Program-made: the position numbers and the translations under genes
Shown: positions 50,921-59,591 of the stretch, in pieces
How positions within the stretch are numbered: the first letter of the stretch is position 1
Layout of the letters: each line of letters starts with the position of its first letter
The notes under the pieces: generated by a model
The model's database searches: none
Told to the model about the DNA's origin: nothing
The model's input: only the letters and a program-made list of their open reading frames with translations
DNA from: Shewanella sp. ANA-3
GTDB lineage: Bacteria; Pseudomonadota; Gammaproteobacteria; Enterobacterales; Shewanellaceae
Reading direction: 5' to 3'
DNA length: 64,000 nt
Assembly (NCBI RefSeq): GCF_000203935.1
Contig: NC_008573.1
Location: 186,001 to 250,000 of the forward strand

Positions 50921-52486
50921 TCATTGAGGTATTGATAGATTAACTTTTCCGTTTACTTGAGTTATCGACAGTTTAGACCTCATTTCGTCACCATCGAAGT
51001 CATATACAAGAAGTGCTGGCTGATAGAGATCAAAGGCTTGACCTATGAATACACAAGCAGCGTTAGATGCACAGATGAGCAAGTGAACACGCTTCACAGA
51101 AAATTGGTCATGAAGTTTTTGCAGTATTGCATGAAGTTCACTTTTTAATTCTAACCCGTTTTCCGGATGCGGGATCGCCGCATTACCCATTTGCTTGGCT
51201 ACGATTTCAATCTCAGGATAACCGAGAGCTGTTGCAGTCTTTTTCATTACTTCAGGATATTGAGTTAATGCTATAGAGATCGTGACTTCTGATGATTTTC
51301 CTATTTCGCTCTTCCAGTTCACCTTGTAAGGTGTTTCTGAGCGAGAATCCTGAGGCCAAACCCAGCAGTTTCCATCTCGGTATCTGAGCATTGGCGTGAT
51401 TTCAGATTTATTTCCTAGACACGCTCCTAATCCGATCAAAGCAGGCATTGGCCCAAATGCGAATAGCGCCGCTCGATATCCATAATTTTTTGTTTGATTA
51501 ACTATGGTTTCTGCTTCCTCTGTAACAATTTCATCCATTTCTTTGGTAAACCGTTCAGGTTTGGTTCTGTATCGGCGTTCATTGTCACTAAGATTATTCA
51601 ATGCTCCTCTCATGCGAGTTCTTAACCTAGATAAGCTTCCTGCAATGTCTCTTGATTCAGGGGGAGAAACAACATGGCCTCCTACCGGCCAAAGAACTGA
51701 AAATACAGGAATAGGCTGGAAACTCAGTCCTTCAAGTAATTTCTCAGTATTAATTAAAAACTCGGTTCGCATTTGAGTAAGTCTGGATGCAGGGTAATCA
51801 GCACACGCAACTCGATCTATTAATCGGTGGTGTTTGTCGCATAGAAGCAAGATATTAGCTGGCTCATTAGAAAGTTCTTCGGATAGATAAGGTATACCCC
51901 TTGGGCCACTCTCGGATGACGCAACATTGTGAGCCAAGTATGAATAGTTACCAGATGTCCCCGTCAGATCATCAATATCCAATCTATCCCCGCAGCCTTC
52001 AAACATACAATAGCCATGACTATCACGCATCACTTGATTAATTGTGGACTGTGTGAAATCTTTACCACGACCTTTATTAAATCGCTGTTCGATATTCCTA
52101 GAGATATAGTCGATAACGTCATTGACTGGCAAGACTCTAGATTGGCTAACACAGGAATTCCATATTTTAAATAGCGACTCTATTGTTCCATATTCGTTTT
52201 GAGATATGTTGCGACCCTGGAGGTGGCGAACCTCAAGACTATCCCCACAATCCATCAATGTTAGAGCATCCTTAAGCTCCGCATCAATTACGTTAAGCCG
52301 AAAACTGGCTCGGAACTCATGTGAATACAATATATATATCTGGTTTTTTACACGCTCATCGGTAAGTAATCCAACATGCTCCCACACAAAAAAAGTCTTA
52401 ATGCCCAATAGAAACTCTGCGAGCTTGTCAATTGACTCTATGGGATAAAAACATGCTTGATGAAAATGTAGCCTCTCGTCAGTCAT
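50921..52486 (-). CDS. cap5: HNH endonuclease-SAVED CBASS effector with extra N-terminal domain (Cap5-like)
   Basis: 521 residues from ATG 52486, overlapping the cap3 end by 8 bp. Residues ~1-150 are an unrecognised domain. Next a treble-clef HNH nuclease (about 165-245): HGYCMFEGCG, LAHNVASSESGPRGIPYL and NILLLCDKHHRLID. Then a SAVED sensor to the end (ALFAFGPMPALIGLGACLG, VHLLICASNAACVFIGQAFD, LLVYDFDG). SAVED binds the cyclic oligonucleotide and the HNH domain degrades DNA, killing the infected cell. Ordinary Cap5 lacks the long front domain. Confidence 0.9.
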   Translation of the reverse strand: MTDERLHFHQACFYPIESIDKLAEFLLGIKTFFVWEHVGLLTDERVKNQIYILYSHEFRASFRLNVIDAELKDALTLMDCGDSLEVRHLQGRNISQNEYGTIESLFKIWNSCVSQSRVLPVNDVIDYISRNIEQRFNKGRGKDFTQSTINQVMRDSHGYCMFEGCGDRLDIDDLTGTSGNYSYLAHNVASSESGPRGIPYLSEELSNEPANILLLCDKHHRLIDRVACADYPASRLTQMRTEFLINTEKLLEGLSFQPIPVFSVLWPVGGHVVSPPESRDIAGSLSRLRTRMRGALNNLSDNERRYRTKPERFTKEMDEIVTEEAETIVNQTKNYGYRAALFAFGPMPALIGLGACLGNKSEITPMLRYRDGNCWVWPQDSRSETPYKVNWKSEIGKSSEVTISIALTQYPEVMKKTATALGYPEIEIVAKQMGNAAIPHPENGLELKSELHAILQKLHDQFSVKRVHLLICASNAACVFIGQAFDLYQPALLVYDFDGDEMRSKLSITQVNGKVNLSIPQ

Positions 52487-52964
52487 CGATTTGTTCCTTA
52501 AAAATTCGTTTAAATGACCCGTTAATTTCCCGAAAGATACAGACGTCTTTCTGACCAACAATTACAAAGACTAATTCTCTGTCAGGGTTACGTTTTATGC
52601 ATTTCTTCCAATCTGCAATATCTATATACGATGGGGTGGGTGTTGGTTCAGGATGTGTGTGCCATGTACCCAAGTAGCCTAGTTTGCCATGCGAACTTTC
52701 GTAATAAGAATTAACTGATTTCTGGTGATGAGGAGCACGCATATTAAAGTTAACTCTGGTGGCAGAATCTTCTTTCTGAGGGGTAGTACAGTGTTCTAGC
52801 CAAAATTCATTAGCGTCAGCGGACTGAGAACCAATTAATGCTCCAAAAGCTTCACTTCTATCACGTGACATCTGCCTGTAAGAATACCAAACGTCAATTA
52901 GTTCTTCGGAAAGGTAAATTTTCGTATCTTTGATGCCCGTATCTTGCTCAATGAGTGCAGACAT
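52479..52964 (-). CDS. cap3: Cap3, JAB/MPN isopeptidase of type II CBASS
   Basis: 161 residues from ATG 52964, overlapping cap2 by 17 bp. JAMM zinc motif: Glu in SEAFGALIG, then LGTWHTHPEPTPTPSYIDIA with HxH, Ser and Asp. Cap3 removes the CD-NTase from its Cap2-made conjugates. Confidence 0.93.
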   Translation of the reverse strand: MSALIEQDTGIKDTKIYLSEELIDVWYSYRQMSRDRSEAFGALIGSQSADANEFWLEHCTTPQKEDSATRVNFNMRAPHHQKSVNSYYESSHGKLGYLGTWHTHPEPTPTPSYIDIADWKKCIKRNPDRELVFVIVGQKDVCIFREINGSFKRIFKEQIDD

Positions 52965-54675
52965 CACAGTCCTCATCAACCAAAGGTAAGTATTCAAGCG
53001 AACTGCTGAAATTGTAGTAACGATGAGTCAGCCTGATGCCCTCCGCCATTGCATCTTCATCTAAGCCCTTCCAACTGACTTTACATGACTTTGCTTGTTT
53101 GCCTTCCAAATACCGAATGGCCAAATTTGCTGCCATTACAGCTGTTTGAGCCGAACTTGCTGCGCCATATGAAATAAATTGTTCCCCACAGCCAGCGATA
53201 TTTTTCATGGTTACCTGATTGGGTTCGATAAAATTCATATTTGACACAAGCCCTCTTACACCTGTTTCTTGGCAAACGTAAGAGCACAATAAACATCCCT
53301 CTGAACTAGGGATATCTAATGTTGCGTGGCCGCCAACGCCAAAACCTTCCAACCAACTGTTCATGACAGCAACTTTTGAGTTGTTATCCAAAAGGTATTG
53401 TTTAAACAACCGTTCCTGGGTCGGATTGCCTATAGCAATGACAATCAGGTCAAAATCATTCATACGGCTACTGCGAGCAAACTCCATCAGTTTATCTAAT
53501 TTCCATTGTGCACAAGACCAGGGGAATTGTCGTTGAAGAGCGACACTTAGGGCTGCGGTTTTAGGTGCTCCTACCCAATGCTGTTCTAAAACATGGCGAT
53601 ACAGATTATTGATTTCGTATACATCAGGATCTACTAACGTAAGATGCCTGACTCCGGCAGCAGATAACTTATGCGCAATTTCACAGCCTACTGAGCCAAC
53701 ACCTATCACTGCTACCTTTTTGTCTGCTAACGACAGAATGCCTCCACCACGTTCCACAGTATTCTCTTGATTGAATAGCCGTATTGGTAAAGCTTCCAAT
53801 TTCCAGTTTTTCAGCTTTTCATCTGATAGTGGTAGCGCATTTTTGGTTTTACCGCTAAGTTTCAGTGCGAACCAAGTACGTTCATCATTAACAGTTTTGG
53901 CAGTAAACACGAGCCAATAAGCAGTTTCACGCCATTGACCGTATTTTTGTTGTAAATCACTTCTAACCTTTACCGGTAGCGAAGATATTGTATTTAAATA
54001 CCATTCATCGAGAGCATCTGAATGTTTAGGTGCAGGAGTAAGTGTCTCGATTGGAATAACAACCGCTTTTCCTGCTATGCGTCGATTACCCTTATCTATA
54101 GATAATTGAATATCACTGATAACCGAAAGCGAATCGTCAGCCGGATGAACCATATAGTGGCTTTCGATGCCAAATTGCTTGCCACCTACTGGCCTATATA
54201 CCGATAATGTTTGTAGAACCGGCCTTGCGATATTTGCCAGTAGGGGTTTAAAGCTATCTGGAGCACAGATTCGCAACCATTCACTGGAGAACTCACGAAG
54301 CAATTCACTATGGTTCCAATCTGGATTCGTTATGCATTTCTCTAACAACAAGATATGCCTCCGAAGCGATTCTTCTACGACTAATAGTGGTTGTTCGAAA
54401 TTTACTGACAGTGACTCTGGAGCATTAACACAAACAGTGCCAATCTGAATCCCTGCATATTCATGAACAGAGACATGAGCCAACCTGCCAATGGAATCAG
54501 GGTTAATTAAGAAAAATTCGGGCAGGCGGTAGTAGGGAGGATCTGCTACCAGCATTAATTGTATACCATGATTAAGGATCGTTGTTTCCACTACGATCCT
54601 CTCACCTCCAGCTACTTCACTGGTTGTGCAGTTGAAGCCCTGGTTGATAAGGTGCTGTTTTATTTCGCTTAGCAC
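52948..54675 (-). CDS. cap2: Cap2, E2-E1 fusion ligase of type II CBASS
   Basis: 575 residues from GTG 54675 (AGGGGG upstream, 1 bp after the CD-NTase stop); a TTG at 54699 is an alternative. The N-terminal third is E2-like (LPEFFLINPDSIGRLAHVS, IGTVCVNAPESLSV with the Cys candidate). The C-terminal half is a ThiF/E1 adenylation domain: GVGSVGCEIAHKLSAAGVRH, LTLVDPDVYEINNLYRH, and the Cys-bearing SSEGCLLCSYVC. Cap2 conjugates the CD-NTase C-terminus to targets and primes its activity. Confidence 0.93.
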   Translation of the reverse strand: MLSEIKQHLINQGFNCTTSEVAGGERIVVETTILNHGIQLMLVADPPYYRLPEFFLINPDSIGRLAHVSVHEYAGIQIGTVCVNAPESLSVNFEQPLLVVEESLRRHILLLEKCITNPDWNHSELLREFSSEWLRICAPDSFKPLLANIARPVLQTLSVYRPVGGKQFGIESHYMVHPADDSLSVISDIQLSIDKGNRRIAGKAVVIPIETLTPAPKHSDALDEWYLNTISSLPVKVRSDLQQKYGQWRETAYWLVFTAKTVNDERTWFALKLSGKTKNALPLSDEKLKNWKLEALPIRLFNQENTVERGGGILSLADKKVAVIGVGSVGCEIAHKLSAAGVRHLTLVDPDVYEINNLYRHVLEQHWVGAPKTAALSVALQRQFPWSCAQWKLDKLMEFARSSRMNDFDLIVIAIGNPTQERLFKQYLLDNNSKVAVMNSWLEGFGVGGHATLDIPSSEGCLLCSYVCQETGVRGLVSNMNFIEPNQVTMKNIAGCGEQFISYGAASSAQTAVMAANLAIRYLEGKQAKSCKVSWKGLDEDAMAEGIRLTHRYYNFSSSLEYLPLVDEDCDVCTH

Positions 54676-54676
54676 A

Positions 54677-55708
54677 CTATGCCCCCTGTGACGTTCCAAC
54701 TACCCCAGCGCTACTGTAAGCCACTTTTTTGGCATTACTGTCTTGCTCCTTTTCTGGTACTTCAAAGTCACCACCGAACAGTCCTTGCAAGATTTCACAT
54801 TGTTTACGCAAAGAATCTTCGTTTAATGCTTGATCGAGTTTAGTCAACATTGCATTTAGCTTGTTATAGAGCTGTGTTCCTGTGTCAATACTACTGTTTT
54901 CAAAAACATTTCTGTATGGTTGAACCGGTAACCGCACATCGATTTTGTACTTACCATCATCAACCCACTGGAAATAATTGGCATTCAAAATTGCTGAAAC
55001 AGTGTCGCGTAGCGATTGCAAGTCACTGAGTTTACCGTCATTGCTGATAGATGGACTGAACTTATCTTTCAACATTAGTGTGAGTCCAATTGAAAACACT
55101 TTTTTGCCTACATTTTGGCCGAATTTTTCATCTCTCCAGCGTTTTACGTATCTGACCAAACGTTTGACCTGTCTGATTTTCAGGTCTGCAGAGCCGATGT
55201 ATTGGCTGCTATCATTAATATGTTCTATCAGTTTTTTTGGCTCTGCAGGAGACCACACACGGTTTTCTACATTTGAGTTCAACTTACCGACTGCCAGTTC
55301 ATACTGCTGACCTAGTTTCCGGTATATGACTATGTCGATATGTAGGTTTAAATTCATGTAGTCAGCAGTGACACAAGGCTTTTTTATTCTTGCGTTTTTA
55401 AAACCACGCTTTTCCAAAACTTTTAGAACAAGTTTTTTAACTTCAACCGGATCATCAGGAGCATTATCTGCATCAATAACAACTGCTCTATCGATATCAA
55501 AGTCAGCCACTGGGTGCTTTATGCCTGTATGCGTGCTTAAAGAACCTTGAATAAACGTTTCAATTATTGGATAACCTGCGTTTTTAAATTCATCCCTTAA
55601 ATCATCCAGGATACTAGAGTCCTTCGACCTGGCTTCCCGGTAAGTATCATCCTCTCGTCCTAATTTAATTTTGTCGTGAAATTTTGAGAATTGGTTTTGT
55701 AAAGACAT
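54677..55708 (-). CDS. CD-NTase of the type II CBASS
   Basis: 343 residues. Core: TFIQGSLSTHTGIKHPVADF (GS motif), DFDIDRAVV (metal-binding acids), and third acid in NLHIDIVIYRKLG. The last ~30 residues are a flexible tail (DSNAKKVAYSSAGVVGTSQG then a final Ala), as expected of a protein whose C-terminus is a Cap2 conjugation site. First gene of the operon cdn-cap2-cap3-cap5. Confidence 0.92.
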   Translation of the reverse strand: MSLQNQFSKFHDKIKLGREDDTYREARSKDSSILDDLRDEFKNAGYPIIETFIQGSLSTHTGIKHPVADFDIDRAVVIDADNAPDDPVEVKKLVLKVLEKRGFKNARIKKPCVTADYMNLNLHIDIVIYRKLGQQYELAVGKLNSNVENRVWSPAEPKKLIEHINDSSQYIGSADLKIRQVKRLVRYVKRWRDEKFGQNVGKKVFSIGLTLMLKDKFSPSISNDGKLSDLQSLRDTVSAILNANYFQWVDDGKYKIDVRLPVQPYRNVFENSSIDTGTQLYNKLNAMLTKLDQALNEDSLRKQCEILQGLFGGDFEVPEKEQDSNAKKVAYSSAGVVGTSQGA

Positions 55709-55808
55709 AGTTAGCTACCTCTTATAAATTTGTTCACTGCAAATCTCTCTAAGACAAACTCACAGGTGAACAAGGTCTGCACCTACACCTATGTCGCTCT
55801 CGCTGGTT

Positions 55809-55832
55809 ATTAACAGAAGTTAATTTATTAAC
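55809..55832. promoter_or_regulatory. Candidate CapH operator 1
   Basis: Perfect inverted repeat ATTAAC-AGAA-GTTAAT (55809-55824) followed by another half-site ATTAAC (55827-55832), in the divergent region between CD-NTase and capH. Confidence 0.6.
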
Positions 55833-55877
55833 CATCGTTTACAAACATACGCCTTCTAGCTAAATAGATCAACTGCT

Positions 55878-55895
55878 GTTAATATAAAAATTAAC
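55878..55895. promoter_or_regulatory. Candidate CapH operator 2
   Basis: GTTAAT-N6-ATTAAC, the same half-sites as operator 1 in everted order, just upstream of the capH ribosome-binding site (ACGGAGGG). Confidence 0.55.
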
Positions 55896-55908
55896 GGAGG
55901 GTTATTTT

Positions 55909-56253
55909 ATGGCTGACAAACTTCAGCAAGCCGCACTTATCAGCAAAAACATAAAGCACATGCGAGAATTACTTGGCTGGACACAGGCAAGGCTCGCTAG
56001 CGAAGCTGGGATAACAGCGGCAGCACTGAGCATGATCGAAAAGGACGAAGGCCGAATGCCAACTATTGTTGTGCTGAGGAAAATCGCTTCGGCATTGGGT
56101 GTTAAACCTTATGAAATAACAGGAGAAGATGCACCAGAAGATTCTGGAGATAAAACGATTGAGTTCTACCGAAAATGGGGAGAACTTGATAAGCTGCCAG
56201 AACAGGATCAGCGTATATTGCGAGAAATGATGGAACGCTTCACCAAGAAGTAA
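55909..56253 (+). CDS. capH: CapH-like XRE-family repressor
   Basis: 114 residues. HTH LLGWTQARLASEAGITAAAL with SMIEKDEGRMPTIVVLRKIA, then a short helical tail. XRE repressors divergent to CBASS and paired with an ImmA-like protease (CapP) are a described CBASS control module: CapH represses, CapP cleaves it on sensing single-stranded DNA. The 200-bp intergenic region contains matching inverted repeats. Confidence 0.82.
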   Translation: MADKLQQAALISKNIKHMRELLGWTQARLASEAGITAAALSMIEKDEGRMPTIVVLRKIASALGVKPYEITGEDAPEDSGDKTIEFYRKWGELDKLPEQDQRILREMMERFTKK

Positions 56254-56262
56254 GGAGTTGGT

Positions 56263-57072
56263 ATGGAAGAACAAAAAGGAGCAATGGAGGCCGAATCTTT
56301 ACTTGAAGATCTGGGTTTTGATCAGTTACCGATCAAAGTAATTCAATTTATTAATGCCGTTTCAGACGAAAGCTTTCCTATCAGAATGGAATTCCATGCA
56401 TTTGTATCCGATCAGTTTTTAGGTAAGGCAATCGGTAGTCAAGATGGGGCTGGAATTATTATTAATAGCAATATTCCAGATTCTCGGCGGCTAAATTTCA
56501 CTGCGGCACATGAAGCAGGCCACGTTTGTATGCACATAATGCAAGGCTCCTCTCAAGATTTTGCGTGTGGCAACTCTGAGCTTGGAGATTATTTTAAAGA
56601 TCCGCTCGAACGCCAAGCTAATGGCTTTGCATCTGGGCTACTAATGCCAAAGCGATTGGTTAAGTCTTTGACTGATGGCGACGTAAACTGGCATAACATC
56701 AAACAAATATCCGATCTATGCGACACCTCTTTGGAGGCTGTTTTTAGAAGACTATCATGGCTTGAGAAAGCGCCTGTGGCGATGGTAATCCACCAAAACA
56801 AGCAATTTAAGCGTTTTGTTCCTACAAAGCATTTTAATTTTTATATAAACCAAACTAACCTATCCTCAGAGCAATTGGATTCTTGTACAAATGTCAGCCA
56901 AGAGGCATTTCCTAGTGACTTTGACGTTGTAGACCCGATAGATTGGGTTACACCAGAGCGAGATGGCATGAAGTTACTGGAGTTATATGCAAGCTCAATT
57001 GTACTCAAAGACGGGTTTATTTATACATTACTTAGTTACGATGATGACTGCCTGGAAGAAGTTGACATCTAA
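56263..57072 (+). CDS. capP: CapP-like ImmA/IrrE-family zinc peptidase
   Basis: 269 residues, 9 bp after capH. Zinc motif FTAAHEAGHVCMHIM (HExxH) and the glutamate-bearing helix DPLERQANGFASGLLMPKRL. The C-terminal ~100 residues could be the sensing part. Expected to cleave CapH and relieve CBASS repression. Confidence 0.85.
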   Translation: MEEQKGAMEAESLLEDLGFDQLPIKVIQFINAVSDESFPIRMEFHAFVSDQFLGKAIGSQDGAGIIINSNIPDSRRLNFTAAHEAGHVCMHIMQGSSQDFACGNSELGDYFKDPLERQANGFASGLLMPKRLVKSLTDGDVNWHNIKQISDLCDTSLEAVFRRLSWLEKAPVAMVIHQNKQFKRFVPTKHFNFYINQTNLSSEQLDSCTNVSQEAFPSDFDVVDPIDWVTPERDGMKLLELYASSIVLKDGFIYTLLSYDDDCLEEVDI

Positions 57073-57474
57073 TTTTTGCGGTTTGCAAACCTAATAGGCC
57101 AGTTACATAGTCATAGCAACAAACTTGGTTTTCTCTGAGTCGTAAACGACTGTAAGGTTAAAATTTCAATACGGTACATAGTATTGATTGGGATCTCAAA
57201 GATACCCATTTAGGAGTTTGTTTTTCTATTACTTTAAGAGGGTATTATCCCCATAGAAATTTTTATCTGAAATTGACGAATTAGAGTTAAGACTTTAACT
57301 CAGAATTGTCCCAAAGTGATTTTGCTAAGGTTTAATAGACATTCGTAGTAAAATTACAGTTTCTCACTTTAGTTATTTTATAGTTGCTCCTATTTGTCAG
57401 ACTATGAGTACATTTTATGTCAATGTATGGTTATATGTTTTAGCTAAGTACTTGTTCCTAGGTATGCTGCTATG
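57073..57474. other. Gap after capP without a recognised gene
   Basis: 400 AT-rich bp; a short dyad GAGTCGTAAACGACT (57137-57151) soon after capP may be a terminator. Nothing else recognised. Confidence 0.4.
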
Positions 57475-57591
57475 TCATGGTTTGGTTTCAGCGACATTAG
57501 CTTCTATATCACAAGCTACTGAGTAACAAGCATTATCCCAACGCTTTCTAACAGCAGCAGAAAAATAATCTAATACTTCTCTTATACTCAT
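57475..57591 (-). CDS. Possible 38-residue protein
   Basis: MSIREVLDYFSAAVRKRWDN followed by ACYSVACDIEANVAETKP, with TGAGG eight bases before the ATG. Downstream of a strong operator-like palindrome (57627-57649). Unknown. Confidence 0.4.
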   Translation of the reverse strand: MSIREVLDYFSAAVRKRWDNACYSVACDIEANVAETKP

Positions 57592-57626
57592 TTTGTAGCC
57601 TCAGCACAATTACTCAACTTAGCTTA

Positions 57627-57649
57627 TTGTGAGCGAATACCGCTCACAA
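57627..57649. promoter_or_regulatory. Perfect operator-like palindrome
   Basis: TTGTGAGCG-AATAC-CGCTCACAA. Related sequences lie at 57895-57916 (GTGTGCGCTATTCGCTCATA) and 57658-57678, on both sides of the small HTH gene, pointing to that protein as the binder. Confidence 0.6.
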
Positions 57650-57671
57650 GTCAACAAGTAATGTGCGATAT

Positions 57672-57860
57672 TCACACATTTTTGCTATTGCGATGTTTAA
57701 TACCATCTACGATCAATTCAACAGCAGTACGTCGAGTTGCCCACCAATCATAGAACGTGCGGCGGGGTACTTTGGCAAGATCTGCCACCTCTTTTGCATC
57801 AAGTCCAACTTGAGCGCGGCAATATGCCGAAAAAGCCTCTTTATCTGCGGATTCCGCCAT
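57672..57860 (-). CDS. Small HTH protein
   Basis: 62 residues; GAGGAATTT before the ATG. KEVADLAKVPRRTFYDWWAT looks like a helix-turn-helix of the kind found in small phage or element regulators. Related palindromes before this gene and before the next small frame suggest autoregulation. Confidence 0.6.
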   Translation of the reverse strand: MAESADKEAFSAYCRAQVGLDAKEVADLAKVPRRTFYDWWATRRTAVELIVDGIKHRNSKNV

Positions 57861-57929
57861 AAATTCCTCAAAATTTTACGAAACTAACAACTTTACAGTG
57901 TGCGCTATTCGCTCATAAATGGCAACAAG

Positions 57930-58595
57930 TTAAACCCAATCAAGACCGCACATTTCTTCGATTCGCTTTGGTTGAATAACAACATAGTCGATAGTAGTTT
58001 CAGGGCTGGCGTGGCCTAGTATTCGCGCTACTGTTTCAATCGGGACGCCATTGACTACTGCATTCGTAGAAAGCGATTTACGGCCTGAATGTGAGGATGC
58101 CAAGGGTAATCCGCATTTCCTGTAGATCTCCCTCATAGCCTGCTCTAGCGAGTCACAAGCCCAATACTCTCGTACCTCTCCTGATTCGAGCTTCCTTGGT
58201 TTCGGCTGTATCGAGTAAGGAGCACCACGAACTGTATACAGAAACCGTGACTCGGGTATTAATCCTTGGAAGTCAGCGCGGCCAGATACGCCCCACTTTT
58301 TAACTAAGCGGTGATCAATCCATTGCTGAATAATCTCCATCGATGTTTTGTTTGTAAGCCAAACGGTTCTTGGTTTCAACATCTTACAAATGCTGGCTGG
58401 TAGGTGGATTTCTTCTTTGATTTTGCCATTGGCAAAAAGGATGTGTTCAGTTTTGAGTAGTGCAATCTCAGTCACGCGCATAGCGGCGTGAGAAAGTACA
58501 ACAGCACAGCGTTTACCTTCGCTATGCTGCATGAGTTGGCAGGTTTTCAGGACTCGATTGATTTGGGCAGGTGTTAGTGCGTCAGCGCGGCTCAT
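57930..58595 (-). CDS. Short tyrosine recombinase/integrase
   Basis: 221 residues, GAGGAAA before the ATG. Only the catalytic domain is present: first Arg in SHAAMRVTEIALLK, ASSHSGRKSLSTNAV (HxxR), ARILGHASPETTIDYV (His and Tyr). No N-terminal SAM-like domain, although the start looks genuine. Such short recombinases are known in integrative elements and could act in the mobility of this island. Confidence 0.88.
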   Translation of the reverse strand: MSRADALTPAQINRVLKTCQLMQHSEGKRCAVVLSHAAMRVTEIALLKTEHILFANGKIKEEIHLPASICKMLKPRTVWLTNKTSMEIIQQWIDHRLVKKWGVSGRADFQGLIPESRFLYTVRGAPYSIQPKPRKLESGEVREYWACDSLEQAMREIYRKCGLPLASSHSGRKSLSTNAVVNGVPIETVARILGHASPETTIDYVVIQPKRIEEMCGLDWV

Positions 58596-58697
58596 TGTCT
58601 GTATTTCCTCTTTATTTGGGGATATGCAGACAATAGGATTTTTTCACTGCCTAATCAGTTTAACACGGTATTCCGTAAGCCTTTCACGGAAAGCAAA

Positions 58698-58715
58698 AGC
58701 GCCCCGAAGGGCGCT
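58698..58715. terminator. Bidirectional terminator
   Basis: AGCGCCC-CGAA-GGGCGCT stem-loop, AAAA on the left and TTTT on the right. Preceded by CACGGAAAGCAAAA, the same as at the second terminator (59530). Confidence 0.8.
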
Positions 58716-58732
58716 AGTTTTGGAGGACTTGT

Positions 58733-59080
58733 TCAGTATCCAAGCCGCTCTACGGTAGCTAACAATTCAGCATAAGTGGCGTTTTTAACTTTTTCGTAGA
58801 GCGTCTTGGCAGCATCTATTCCCTCGATGTAATCATCAGAATCTATGATCTCATGCGCCAAATGCTCGATAAAAGACGGCTCGATAAATGAGCCAGAAAG
58901 CACATTTAACAACACTTGCTTTTCTGCTGACTCTAAGTGAATCCCCGCTTGGAGTTGCAAATATTCGTAGCGATCCCAAATCTGATTTAGGCGCTCGGTC
59001 GTCCCTTCTCTCCTTTCCTCAAGGTTTGCCCTTAATTTTGGGGACGGGGTAAAACTCGGATTGCGCGGTAATTGGCTCAT
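58733..59080 (-). CDS. Hypothetical protein
   Basis: 115 residues from ATG 59080 (TTGGAG upstream). Soluble and mostly helical (ERREGTTERLNQIWDRYEYL, LLNVLSGSFIEPSFIEHLAH). Not recognised. Followed directly by a terminator, and 43 bp after another small gene on the same strand. Confidence 0.65.
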   Translation of the reverse strand: MSQLPRNPSFTPSPKLRANLEERREGTTERLNQIWDRYEYLQLQAGIHLESAEKQVLLNVLSGSFIEPSFIEHLAHEIIDSDDYIEGIDAAKTLYEKVKNATYAELLATVERLGY

Positions 59081-59123
59081 AAGACTCCAAAGCCCTGTAT
59101 TACAGGGCTTAATAAATTTGATG

Positions 59124-59360
59124 TTAGATATTTGATTGATTGCGCATGTAAGCGCGATACCAGCTACGACATTGCTTTTCAAAGCTGGCCTCAGAACGTG
59201 CGGAAAGTGTGTTACCCATGAAGCCACCGCCCACACAAATTTGTCTGCCTAAAGTCCCGCTGCGACCTTGGGATTCAAGACGAATATATCCTCCGTCTAA
59301 CGGCATCCAGAAGTTAAAAGTTTCACCAGTTTTACGAGATTTGATTGATAGATTTGCCAT
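59124..59360 (-). CDS. Hypothetical small protein
   Basis: 78 residues, likely beta-rich at the start (FNFWMPLDGGYIRLESQGRS) and basic at the end. No family recognised. GGAAAGT before the ATG. Confidence 0.6.
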   Translation of the reverse strand: MANLSIKSRKTGETFNFWMPLDGGYIRLESQGRSGTLGRQICVGGGFMGNTLSARSEASFEKQCRSWYRAYMRNQSNI

Positions 59361-59546
59361 GATACTTTCCTTCGCCTCACCCGCTTATGCGCTTCGGCTC
59401 TCCGATGGTTAACGCACGACGCACTAACCTTAAACATAGTGTATGACAATTGTCATACTGAGGCAAGCGATATTTTTAAACTTTTGCATTTTCCATCGTT
59501 TCCGTGGCCTTTAGCCGATGGCCAGAACGTCACGGAAAGCAAAAAA

Positions 59547-59559
59547 CGCCCGAAGGGCG
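59547..59559. terminator. Terminator of the 60305-59592 genes
   Basis: CGCCC-GAA-GGGCG with TTTTTT on the - strand side. Same core and leader as the terminator at 58698. Confidence 0.7.
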
Positions 59560-59591
59560 CTTATTATGATAATTAACTACTTTGAGGCAAC

